Positions 21,954 to 32,039 of a stretch of DNA of 64,000 nt are shown in pieces. Each line of letters opens with the position of its first letter. The stretch's first letter is position 1. A program made the position numbers and the translations under genes. A model generated the notes under the pieces. It ran no database searches, was not told where the DNA came from, and worked only from the letters and a program-made list of their open reading frames with translations. The stretch comes from Bretschneidera sinensis (Eukaryota > Streptophyta > Magnoliopsida > Brassicales > Akaniaceae): assembly GCA_023935145.1 (NCBI GenBank), contig CM043697.1, positions 45,362,501 to 45,426,500 of the forward strand, given 5' to 3'.

Positions 21954-22160
21954 CTAGCCGACTAGGTCTCTGAATTAGTCGACTGGTAAAAAGGAAAGTA
22001 GGTTCCCAGTCAACTGGTTAAAGGACCCAATTGACTGGTACCAGGACCCAAACGATTGGTCCTAAGATCGGACCAGTCGACTGGTACTTACTTGTCTTAA
22101 GTCTAGAAATGAATTTTCTCACTTAACCCAATTGACTGGTACAAGGACCCAGTCGACTGG
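21954..22160. repeat. Palindrome cluster in LTR of B
   Basis: Seven or eight degenerate copies, including perfect units such as CCAGTCGACTGG at 22149-22160. Several have CpG-decay variants (CCAATTGACTGG, CCAGTCAACTGG). Confidence 0.82.
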
Positions 22161-22255
22161 TAATTCAAAAATATGATCGTTTGATATACAAGACTTGAGC
22201 ATTTAATAATTTAAACCTACCAAATCACTGTGTAATGGCCATATAAGACCAAGAC

Positions 22256-22262
22256 TATAAAA
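22256..22262 (+). promoter_or_regulatory. TATA box in LTR of B
   Basis: GACTATAAAAACACC about 95 bases after the last palindrome of the cluster, the same spacing as in the A LTRs. Confidence 0.65.
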
Positions 22263-22834
22263 ACACCCATCAATAAGATTTAAACAACAAGAAAGAACAC
22301 TCAATTTGATTTATAGCTCATTAATACTCTCAAAAGCCTTGAAAAATTTATTGTGAGCCATTCTTTAAGCTTGTTCTTGAAAGAGAGAGAACCTTCATCT
22401 TGTAAAGCATTCATTGTTATCTCTCTCCATTCCTTTTACATTTAATATCATTCATTGTAAAGGAAAGAGTTGGTGTAACTCTTAGAATCTTTAGGATTAA
22501 ACATTTCCTTGTGGAAGAAAGTGCTTATAAGGTTTGTGCAACACCCGTGAAGTTGCTCAACTACATTTAATGGATTACTTCAAGGAGGTTCCTTGAAGAG
22601 AGTGGACGTAGGGTCGAAAAAATTTCGATATTGCCGAACCACTATAAACGAAGTTTGTATATTATCTTCCTTTACTTCTTTAATTTCAAGCATCTTACTT
22701 TTTGTTTGCCTTACTTGATAAAACTTATGTGTTAATTGGCAAAGAAAAAATTTAAAACCCAATTCACCCCTCTTGGGTTTGAACCTCGGTTTACAAATAT
22801 CATATTGTTTGATCTTATTTCACTACAATATCAT

Positions 22835-22892
22835 GTTCTTCTTTCCTCCTTGGTGCGCTAAGGTTAAACTCAAGTCTTCCGCTACGTCAGGA
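22835..22892 (+). repeat. Inverted terminal piece of a D-type LTR
   Basis: These 58 bases match the reverse complement of the first 55-58 bases of the right LTR of D (36588-36642): GTTCTTCTTTCCTCC ... CGCTACGTCA. The rest of the left LTR is in the opposite sense from about 23090, with 22893-23089 between them matching neither. Either a local inversion with filler, or the end of a second, oppositely oriented element. Confidence 0.7.
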
Positions 22893-23089
22893 AATAATCA
22901 AAGAACTAACACAACAGAATTAATGCATTAAAGTTTCGAGGGAATGTTATGAAAGATGAATGTGAGAGTTAATGTATTAAACTGCCAAAATCAATTTCAT
23001 TAATTATAATTTAATGGAAAGAATGAGACCCACTAACAATACCCATAGAATTAGGCTGGTTTAATTTTCAAAGTATATATATTTAACAG

Positions 23090-23431
23090 TGTCTTCAACC
23101 ATTTTCTTCTGGACGCACCCTAGAATGGAGAAGAAAACAATGTTTCTTACCCAAAGATAAAATACCAACTTGCAGGTTGCAAAAATAACACTTCGCAGAG
23201 TTTTGAGAGAAATTCTCTTAATAATTCTATTTATCAAAGTTCTGAAAAATACAATAATGGGATCACCTATTTATAGTGATAGGAAAATCATATTCCTTGT
23301 AAAAGAAGAAAATCTAGTCCTAGTAGAAAAGTAAACATACCTAATCCTAATAAAGAAAATAGTTTTAGAGAAATTAAAGTTAATCCTAATAAGGAAAGAA
23401 AAAAAAATACTAATTATTATGTCCTACATCA
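23090..23431 (-). repeat. 3' LTR of element D, truncated at its outer end
   Basis: Matches 36643-37009 of the right LTR (from GTCTTCAACC through to CCTACATCA). The first 55 bases of the LTR are missing here and appear inverted at 22835-22892. Confidence 0.85.
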
Positions 23432-23444
23432 GTCTCCCCTTCTT
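23432..23444 (-). other. Polypurine tract of element D
   Basis: The minus strand reads AAGAAGGGGAGAC directly before the LTR end TGATGTAGG. Confidence 0.75.
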
Positions 23445-23464
23445 GAAAACAACTAGTCCTCGAG

Positions 23465-26003
23465 TTAGGTTCTATCCTTTTTTGGTGGAAAATATTCAAA
23501 AATGTCCGTCATATTGAACGTCGAAGAAATTGCTAGGTCTTCTGGAAGATCAATAACATAGGCATTATCATTTATCTTCTTGAGAACTTTGCAAGGTCCA
23601 AACTTCTTGTTTTGTAGTTTTCCCGATGTTCCAGTATGTAATCGCCCTTTACGTAGGTACACCATCACAAGATCTCCCTCTCGAAAAACTTTGATCTCCG
23701 AACCTTATCTACCTTCTCGTTATACTTAGCATAAGTATCCTCAAGATGCTGATGAACCTCTTCATGAGTTGTCTTCACCTGCTCGGCCAAATGCTTGGCT
23801 ACTATACTGGCCCCGCTTAACTTAGGCAGATTTTCTAAGTCTACAAAAAGCTTCGAAGTTCTTCCATACACGACCTCGAATGGTGTCTTTCCAGTAGACC
23901 TGTTCACCATATTATCATAGGCAAACTCGGCCTGAGCTAGAGCTAGGTCCAACTGCTTTGGCTTATCTCTTGCAATACAACGAAGCAAGTTACCTAATGT
24001 GCAGTTCACAACCTCAGTTTGTCCGTCCGTCTGCGGATGGCTAGTGTTGCTAAAATTTAAGGCTGTATCAAACCTCCTCTATAAAGTTCTCCAAAAGTGG
24101 GATAAAAACTTGGTGTCTCGGTCAGAAGTAATCGACTTTGGCACCCTATGCAATCTTACCACTTCTTAGAAGAATAGGTTAGCTACCTGGACAACATCAA
24201 AAGTTTTCCTGCAAGAAGTAAAAGGAGCCATCTTGGAAAACCTGTCTACTACCACCATAATAAAGTCAGCTCCTTTTTGGGTTCTTGGAAGTCCCAACAC
24301 AAAATCCATGGACACATCATCCCATGGTGTCTTGGGTATCGATAAAGGCATGTAAAAGCCAGTGTTTTGCATTTGCCCTTTAGTTATTTGACATACTTAG
24401 CATCTCCTCACAATGTCCTTCTTTAATTGCAGCCAATAATACCGGTTCTACACCAATGTAATGGTCTTGTCTTTCCAGAGATGTCCACCTAAACCTTCAC
24501 CATGCAACTCTCGGATAACTTGTTCCCGAAGAGAACCTCTTGGAATGCAAAGGTGATTTCCCCGTAAGAGATATCCTTCCTGGATATGCATCTTGGGTGT
24601 CCTGGATTTGTAACGATCCCAGTGCTCTCTAAAATCCTCATTTGTTTCATATAACTCCTTAACACACTCGAATCCTGTTACTGCAGCTTGTAAACTTACT
24701 AATAGTGTAGCTCAGCGACTCAATGCATCAGTTACTCGGTTCAGCTTCCCTGATTTATGCTTAAGGGACAAAGTGAATCATTGAATGTAAGATATCCACC
24801 GAGCGTGTATTCGATTTAGATTCTTCTAACTGTTGATAAACTCTCACTGAATAAGGTAGTGCTCCCATACCTTCAATGATTTCAGAATAGCATAGAGTTC
24901 CTGCTCATATGTTGACCATTTCTTTCTCGTCTCTCCGAGCTTCTCACTAAAAAATTTAATGGGCTTTCCTTCTTGAGTCAATACAGCTCCAATCCCTACA
25001 ATTGATTCATCACACTCAACCTCAAACAATTTGTCAAATTCGGGTAGAGCTAGTACCGGTGCTGTAAATAGCTTCTCTTTGATTACTTTGAAACTCTTCT
25101 CGGCTTCTTCACCCCAATAGACTTCATGCACTCAATGATAGGGGCTGCTATGCTGCTGAAATTTCCAACGAACCTCCGATAAAAGGTTGATAACCCATGA
25201 AAGCTTCTGACCTCCCCTATAGTCCTCAGTGTGGGCCACTCTAAGATTGCTCTCACCTTGTCCTTATCAATCCGAAGCCCATCTAAACTGACTATAAATA
25301 TAAGAAAGAGTAGTTGGTCCATCATAAAGGTGCACTTCTTCAAGTTAATAAAGAGCTTGTGTTCACGAAGGGTCTCCATTACCTACCTTACGTGACTCAT
25401 ATGGTCTCTCGGGTTGCGACTGTAGATAAAAATGTCAACAAAATAAACTATAACGAATTTACCGATGAAAGGTTTCAATACCTGGTGCATAACTTGCAAG
25501 AATGTACTCGATGCATTAGAAAGTCCAAATAGTATCACCATCCAATTGTAGAGTCATTCTTTAGTCTTGAATGCATTATTTCATTCATCTTCCGGTCGGA
25601 TACGTATCTAATGATAACTGTTCCTCAAATCAATCTTCAAAAAGATTTTTGCTCCTGCTAGCATATTAAATATATCACCTATCCGAGGAATAGGGAACCT
25701 GTAATTCACTCTGATCTTGTTGATAGTTCGGCTGTCCACACACATTCGTTATCTACCATCTTTTTTTTGTACAAGCAAAACTAGTACGGCACATGGACTT
25801 ATACTCTCCCGCAAGTGTCTCTTTTGCATTATTCCCTCTACATGTTCTTGTAGGATCTCATTCTCCTTAAGGCTCATCCAATAGTGTGGAAGGTTGGGTA
25901 GACTAGGTCTAGGCACTAGGTCAATATAATGCTGGATATCTCTTATGGACGGGAGTCTGTCGGGCATCTTCTTTGGGATGATGTCCCAAAACTCTTCTAG
26001 CAT
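23465..26003 (-). pseudogene. pol of gypsy element D (RT-RNH-INT), decayed
   Basis: Pieces in order from the 5' side: RT start with [16 protein letters not shown] and [15 protein letters not shown] (25749-26003); RT palm with [11 protein letters not shown] (about 25434), where the first Asp of the YFDD motif is Val; RT thumb/connection (25083-25379); RNase H with [17 protein letters not shown] (24844-25131); integrase core with [19 protein letters not shown] (24166-24372) and the second core part (23665-24009); integrase C-terminal segment [21 protein letters not shown] (23465-23668). At least five frameshifts or stops separate them. No chromodomain is visible. Confidence 0.88.
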
Positions 26004-27598
26004 CTCTTACACTGGCTCGAGAATGGTTTGTGACATAGGCACAATGGCTCCCTCAGCTACCAATGCAATGATCTCTCAAGCTTCCTTGACCTCCTCTAGG
26101 AACTAAGCCCCATCGGTCAACAAAACCTGCTTCCTCTCGATTCGGTAGGTGCCCCAATCGAGTCTTCTTTCAGTGGTCTAAATATTATCTTTCGACCCTC
26201 CCGAAAGACAATATAGACATTATCACGACCTTTGTGTTGGGTGTCCACGTTGAATTTCCATAGTTTCCCCTAAAATTATGTGACAAGCAGCCATATCAAC
26301 AATATCTCAAAGAATGGAGTCTAAATAGTGTTTACCGATTGAGAAAGTGAACCGACACTGCTCGGTAACTGGTGTCTCGATACCCTGCTTAATCTATCAG
26401 ATCTTGTAAGGTGCTGGGTGCTTCTCGGTCTTTAGGCCTAACTTCGTCACCATCACTCGGGACATTATATTCTCTCCACTGCCCCCATCAATGATCACAT
26501 CACATACTCGCTGGTTAACGGTGCATCTTGTGTGAAATATATTGTGCCTCTATGATTGGTCTTAATGTATAAGGGATAGGAGTACTCATTGGATAACTAA
26601 ATACCAAGAAATGAGAGCTCCTTCATTGGTGTTGGTTGCTGCTTCCTGGTACTTGGATGTTTTTTTCCCGAGAGCATCTTCCTTTTCAAACTCCTCATAC
26701 TCTGCCACCTCACTAGTCTTGATGTCAATGTAATTCATCAACTTTCTTCTCGGGCATTAACTAGATTTATACTCTGGTTGGTTACACTTGAAACACTTGT
26801 CTGGCTCGAGTCATACATAAAAGTTGTTAGAAGGGGGTATAGTCCTTGACTGTCTCATTCCACTAGTGCTGCCGTCGGCTGCCTTCCCTCCTGGGACTAT
26901 GGACTAAGTGGTGGTCTTGAGAATGATCATTGGTTGCTTTCCCCGAGACTGTGTAGATCGTATCGAATCACTCGGGTTTTGCTCCTAGATTGAAGCTCAT
27001 AGACACTCCAACTATTTATCTGCTTAGGTGGCCAGGCTAACAACTTCAGTAAGAGTGAAAACATATTGCATAGACACCTTATCTTAGATTTCCATACGCA
27101 ACCCACCAATAAACCTAGCCACTTGTTGGGCTTCGATCTCCATAAGATCATTCCTGGCTGATAGTCTATAAAACTCATCAACATACACCTGGACTGTATG
27201 GATCCCTTGGCGACACTCTTGATATTGCTAGAACAATCGTTGCTCAAAGTTGGGTGGTAAAAATCGAGCTTTGAGAAGCCGCTTCATCTTCATCCATGAA
27301 GTCATGGGTCCCTTCCCTTGCTGGGATCGAGAAACTTGCAACTATTCCCACCAAGTGGATGCTCCTAGCTTGAACTTATACGCCACCAACTTGACCTTTC
27401 ATTCCTAAAAAATACTCATGTATTCAAAGAACCTCTCTACCTCCGTTACCCAATCTAAGAAATCTTTAATGTGAAGATATCCATTGAACGAAGGTAAGTC
27501 TATCTTCATCTGGCATTCCCCGGAATCATCCCTACCATACTACTGACACTTAGGGTGCTCTTTATAAGCATCCCTATAGCCATCACCATAGGCGTTAC
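26004..27598 (-). pseudogene. gag-protease part of element D, very decayed
   Basis: Lies between RT and the insertion of C. Short conserved pieces such as a zinc-knuckle-like region near 26780 and the gag stretch at 26927-27247 fit a gypsy gag/protease read on the minus strand. No intact frame. The end at 27594-27598 is the GTTAC duplication caused by C. Confidence 0.65.
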
Positions 27599-28490
27599 TG
27601 TTGTGATGATTATCTACCTAAATAAATACGCAAATAACCGTACTAGTTTTACTTCCAAGAGCACAAGGTCAATGGCAGCATAGTGTGCAAGTGCGAGATC
27701 ATTTCCACAGGGATTGGTGAATTTCAATTTAGAATTAGTTTCTTCAAAGTAAAAAGAGAAATAACTGTTGATTGTGAGTGAATAATAATGAGAACATAGG
27801 ACTACGATATCCACCACTAATTATACTTTCCGACTAAGTAAGGTGTCAATGCTCTAGCCTTATCATGAATATTTAATGGTTGCCAACCTAAGGGCTTGGC
27901 CTACACCTTAGGCTATTGATCTCCCTATGCAACGAGTTAGGCATGGTGTATACTCTAACTCTTTTCTCTCTTAAGGGATTCAGCATGGGTGTATACTGAG
28001 TTGTTACTTAAGAGAGCATGAGGGCTATGGAGATCGACAATCACACGGGACCTAGGGCTTGGTCCTCTCCCGGTTTTCCATATTGATTAACCCAAGAATC
28101 TGATGTGGATATCTCTTGTTACTAATGTCGAACCCAAGACTTGGTCATCCAAATTAATTCGACTAACTTATCCATATCACATGCATACGTTGATCAGACA
28201 CACACATATGAGGAATTTAAATACAAACAGGCATTAATCAAGTTAAACATTCTAACAAGGCTATAGCAAAGATAATCAATGAATAAACATGGAAAAACAT
28301 AACTAAGGCCTCAATCGAGCCCTATAAGAGTTTAGTTACACATGCTAGTTAAACTAAACATTCTAAACATAATGAAATAAAACAGAAAAATAAAACCGAA
28401 GAAGACTCGGAAGACGAATCGTCAATTCCTCCCCTAAGCTTGCTACTTCAAAATTAAAACAAAATGTATGATTTATGTGTTTTATAGGGC

Positions 28491-28498
28491 TATTTATA
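28491..28498 (-). promoter_or_regulatory. TATA box in 3' LTR of C
   Basis: The minus strand reads CCTATAAATAGCCC about 90 bases downstream of the GCGCTCGATCGC cluster. Confidence 0.65.
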
Positions 28499-28584
28499 GG
28501 GTCCTCATGGTGTCCTGAAACCCTGATTTCCTATTTGGAATCTGGAGACTTCTTTCCATATATTGCTCTGCGCTTCTGTAGTGA

Positions 28585-28681
28585 TTGCGCTCGATCGTAT
28601 GCGGGATGCGCTCGAGCACAAGTGTGCGCTCGAGCCTTCTTCAAGTGCGCTCGATCACAAGGGAGGTGCGCTCGAGTGCAC
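28585..28681. repeat. GCGCTCGA motif cluster in 3' LTR of C
   Basis: Five near-palindromic units in under 100 bases: TTGCGCTCGATCGTA, ATGCGCTCGAGCACA, TGTGCGCTCGAGCC, GTGCGCTCGATCACA, GTGCGCTCGAGTGCA. Directly upstream of the TATA box in U3. Confidence 0.85.
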
Positions 28682-28862
28682 CTTGCTGGATGACAGAACT
28701 TGACTTTTGCTCCTAAAAGCCCCAAATTATCATCTTTTTGTTCAAGTCCTGTGAAAAACACATAAAACACGAAAATGAAATAGAATCTACTGAAATAGAT
28801 AAATAAAGAACCTAACAAGCGTAAATTAAGGGGCTTAAATATGACTATTTAAACACTTATCA

Positions 28863-28875
28863 CGCCCCCAAACTT
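28863..28875 (-). other. Polypurine tract of element C
   Basis: The minus strand reads AAGTTTGGGGGCG immediately before the 3' LTR. Confidence 0.75.
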
Positions 28876-30239
28876 ACATATTGCTAGTCCCTTAGGAATA
28901 CAAAACTAAAGACTATATTAAAACAAAATTAAAGATAAATTCATTTCCATGATACTCAAAGATTTGGGTTGTGCATAAAACTATGATAACCGTTCATGAG
29001 TAAGCTTATAATAAAAACATATTTTTGTATTGAAAAAGGATTTTCAAAAGCTTATGTTACTTACTTAAGGCTGGCTTAAGGCATCGCAAGTTTGATTTGT
29101 GTGTGATGAATTAGCACATATAAGATGGGGCTTCCACATAATTTTAGTGTATAGTGTTCCGGTGCCCAAACCTTTATCGAATTCCTTATCAAAGAGAGCA
29201 AAAATGGCATAATACTTGCTTCTTTTTCTTTTTCTTTTATCATGCGATCTTTGCCATGTTGGGTTCCATCAAGCTTTTTATTTGACCCTTGTAACGAGTG
29301 TTTGGCCAATGACTCCCAAACCAGATGGTTTTAGGGCATTAGGTGTAAAGACACCCCTAAGGACTTACTAACTCGAGGCAAAAAGGCTACGGAAGGTTTT
29401 AATGCTTCTAAATGAAATTCCCACATTTTGACGTGAACACTCAATGTTTACTGAGGCAAGAGGCCTAGTTACTCAGCGGAAATTTTTATTATAATCATTA
29501 AAGGCTTACTTCCCACCTTTTGACATGAACACTCAATGCTTACTGAGGCAAGAGGCCCAGTTACTCATTGGCAAGAGGCCCACTCAATAATGAACATTTT
29601 TCTTATGCCAAACTGTTCTTTTTAACAAGTTATCCGATTACAGTTAGGTTATGGAAACATATATAAAAAAATTATGTGTCATACCCCACACAAATGTGTG
29701 CAAAATGTGCTCGTGCAAATTTGGATCAAACTCGTGAATTCTTAGGTGCCTTGAGGCAGGTAACTAAACTTTGTAAAATTCCTATTACAAGACTATGTGT
29801 TCTAGCTTTTAAGCTTACTAATGAAGTGTTATCAAATTTTTAAATCAACCAAAATTTTTGTTACCAAATGAACATGCATTTATCTTTTCTATAAAAAAAC
29901 CTGGTACCTAGTGTGTGCATGTGTTTCAAGTGTGTTCGTAACAGTATCTCCCACTACTCCCAAACTTAAAATACAAATTATCCCCAATGCGTGTATGGCA
30001 TGGAAAGATCTGACCTGAGAGATGGAGAACTAAGTTGTTTGCTTTGCTTATAACACGCCCCTAAACTTGAACTGGATGCACGCACTAAGTACCTGACAAA
30101 AATAAATAAATGTTGTTTTGGAAAACAAGAAATATAAATACTAGATATATAAATATAAATATAAACAAAAGAAAACTACTAAAATGAAAAGGATATGTCT
30201 GGGGTGCTTCCCATGAGCGCTAAGTTTTATGTCTTCAGC
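28876..30239. other. 3' noncoding region of element C
   Basis: About 1.36 kb with no credible protein. Contains the sequence AGCGCTCATGGGAAGCACCC (coding strand, near 30195-30222), a type of motif often seen after the last ORF of plant gypsy elements, and a pair of direct repeats at 29420-29567. Confidence 0.6.
29420..29567. repeat. 56-bp direct repeat pair in element C
   Basis: 29420-29475 and 29512-29567 share CCCACNTTTTGACNTGAACA followed by the same CTCAATGNTTACTGAGGCAA stretch, 92 bases apart. A third short echo (GGCAAGAGGCCCACTC) follows at about 29570. Confidence 0.8.
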
Positions 30240-31300
30240 CAGACGGAGTATCCTCTCACTGCTGATCATCTGTGGGTGCAGTCGAAGAGGTACCGAATGT
30301 AGGAGGTAGGCAGTCAAGGATGGCCTATAGTATCACCTTCTGTCGTGTAAATTGCGCCTCTAACCCATCGATCTACTGATGGATCAAATGGGCTGCCTCA
30401 CGATCCTCTTGGTAAATGTCGGACAACTCACAGTGGATGGAAGACAACTCATCTAGAAGGTGCTGATATTCCACGGATTCTATGTCTGGCTGGTCTTCCT
30501 CCCATGAAGGGCTCACTGGTGGATGCCCAGCCTCCATCGGATCATCTGCCATAGACTCGACAGCTGGAATCAGGCCGTCTATAGAGGAGCCTCTAATCCC
30601 CTTCTGCTTGAAGAAGTGACTGGGCAAGAAGAGGAAAGGAAGGCCCCATGTATTAGCTGTGGTCGTCTGCCGGTTATGCACCCCGTCCTAGAACTTACTT
30701 ATCTGACTCTATATAACCGCTGGGATGGAGTACCAATGACCTCGGTGAAAAGTGCAGAGAGCCTATAGAAACTGATCTTGCCTCTGTGTCTTGTGCCCCA
30801 AAAGACACACGTTACACTACAGGATTGAACAATGAACCATAAACGGGGAGGCAACCTCGACCGGCGGGCATTGTTGTGGCGGTTTGCATACTGGCCTGGT
30901 GTAGTCATAGGTTAGGTTCTCGTAGAAACTGATCACGAACCGAGTGTATGCTGTCGAACAGGCCGGCTTGAACAGCCGCTTGAGTCCCCGGCTCTTGAAC
31001 TCTTGGACCACCCATCTTGTGGTGTCCAAACTCTTGAAGTCCTCATCTATATTAAATGTGGTTTCGAACAGTATTTTCACGCTGCTTGAAACTGGGCCGG
31101 ATGCGTGGTGGCGGCTGCAGGAAGCACGGGATGTGGAAACCATATGTTGTAGAAAAATAGTGTTGCTTCTGGTGTGATTGCGCTCGTGCTCAGCTGCTGG
31201 TGTGCTCGATCGCACAGATTGAGGTGCACTCGATCACAAAGTGTCAGCGCTCGATCGCACTCACACAGACAATATGTCGAACAGTTGGTGTGCAACAAAC
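30240..31300 (-). pseudogene. Candidate accessory ORF of element C, frameshifted
   Basis: The minus strand holds overlapping frames 31215-30817 (with FETTFNIDEDFKSLDTTRWV and TRFVISFYENLTYDYTRP) and 30681-30373 (acidic, with IESVEYQHLLDELSSIHCEL, a likely C-terminal helix). The FYENL segment by eye resembles the HQFYANL segment of the accessory ORF in copia A, and the C-terminal helix is placed similarly, but the central part is frameshifted and the resemblance is weak. Function unknown. A cluster of GCGCTCGATCGC motifs overlaps its start. Confidence 0.45.
31178..31260. repeat. GCGCTCGA motif cluster, internal to C (first)
   Basis: Units TTGCGCTCGTGCTCA, TGTGCTCGATCGCAC, GTGCACTCGATCACA and AGCGCTCGATCGCAC, overlapping the start of the candidate accessory ORF. 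Confidence 0.8.
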
Positions 31301-31724
31301 ACTTGAAGTTGTGGAAAATACGTTGGATTTGATCCTAACCTCCTATAGTCATGAAAACAATCCATCAACACATAAGATATAGATATAATAAGATGATAAT
31401 AAATGAAAATCTAATGTGTGATGTGTGTGAGTGTTTTTTTTTTCATAGAACATTGTTGTTGCATATCGTTTAGGCTTTGGGAAAGTGTGGGGATGTTTGT
31501 TAGGGGAGAGAAAAAAAAACGTGTGACTAGTGGTAGGTTGGTTTGCGGTGAAAATGTGGTGGTAGGAGTGGTGTGTTGGTGGTGAGTTAGCTTGGAGGAT
31601 GAGTGTAAGAGCAGTTGGTGGTGTGAGTACGAGAGAGTGTAGCCAGAGTGCGTTTGAGCATAAAGATGAAAATGGGTTTCTGAGCTGAGTGTATTTTAAA
31701 AATCCTCACGTGCCTTCTGCCCCG

Positions 31725-31856
31725 AATGCGCTTGAGCACATATGTGAAGTGCGCTTGATCGCACGTGTGAGCAACTGCTTACTGTGATGCGCTTGCGCGC
31801 ACTGGTGTGCAGGGCAAGAGGGTGTTCGAGCTCATGTGGTGTGCGCTCGATCGCAC
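31725..31856. repeat. GCGCTCGA motif cluster, internal to C (second)
   Basis: Units AATGCGCTTGAGCACA, GTGCGCTTGATCGCAC, ATGCGCTTGCGCGCAC and GTGCGCTCGATCGCAC, between the protease stop and the accessory ORF. A weak TATA-like TTTTTAAAATACAC follows on the coding strand near 31690-31704. Confidence 0.75.
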
Positions 31857-31941
31857 GACAGAATTTTGTTAAGAGTAAAAGAAATTTAAATAAAGAAATG
31901 AATAAAGGTAAAAATAGGAACAGTACAGTCATACCAACTTG

Positions 31942-32039
31942 TAGTGGCCTCAGTACCACTAACTTCGATAGAGGCACTTGAGCTATATGTTATGCAAGTG
32001 GAATTGCTCAAGTGCTCTCTATGGTAGCTTTAAGGCTAC
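31942..32039 (-). other. Three consecutive hairpins after the gag-protease stop
   Basis: Inverted repeats in a 98-base stretch directly after the end of the protease frame: GTAGC/GCTAC (32024-32028 with 32035-32039), GCACTTGAGC/GCTCAAGTGC (31974-31983 with 32006-32015, ten perfect pairs, 22-base loop) and TAGTGG/CCACTA (31942-31947 with 31956-31961). Likely a structured RNA element of the retrotransposon; role unknown. Confidence 0.6.

Larger units (their letters stand above)
1618..22796 (+). mobile_element. Old SIRE-like copia element B, interrupted
   Basis: Plus-strand Ty1/copia element cut up by later insertions. Visible pieces: gag scrap 1618-1737, then from 12053 the rest of gag, a decayed pol to about 15408, a palindrome cluster with TATA box, a broken accessory ORF (16072-20957), a polypurine tract and the 3' LTR (21646-22796). 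Elements E and A sit in its gag, and solo LTR F (containing G) sits in its accessory ORF. Its 5' LTR would be left of the window. It is related to element A but much more diverged, with many stops, frameshifts and a deletion joining integrase to reverse transcriptase. Assignment to the SIRE lineage is from general layout and protein motifs. Confidence 0.8.
21646..22796 (+). repeat. 3' LTR of element B
   Basis: 1151 bp, starting TGTTGACCC and ending CTCGGTTTACA. Same family as the A LTRs (TGTTGACCC ... CTCGAGCTACA) but diverged. It contains a palindrome cluster and a TATA box in the same order. Its 5' partner is outside the window. Confidence 0.87.
27599..28862 (-). repeat. 3' LTR of element C
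   Basis: 1264 bp; on the coding strand TGATAAGTGTTTAAATAG ... CATCACAACA. Near-identical to 34941-36207. Confidence 0.93.

Noticed and set aside
28475..28818. ORFs with repeated CAR/RAHL peptides (also 31077-31298, 34496-34826)
   Set aside because: Products of the GCGCTCGATCGC repeats in element C; not coding.
30523..31177. Plus-strand ORFs in element C
   Set aside because: Antisense to the candidate accessory ORF; no recognisable motifs.
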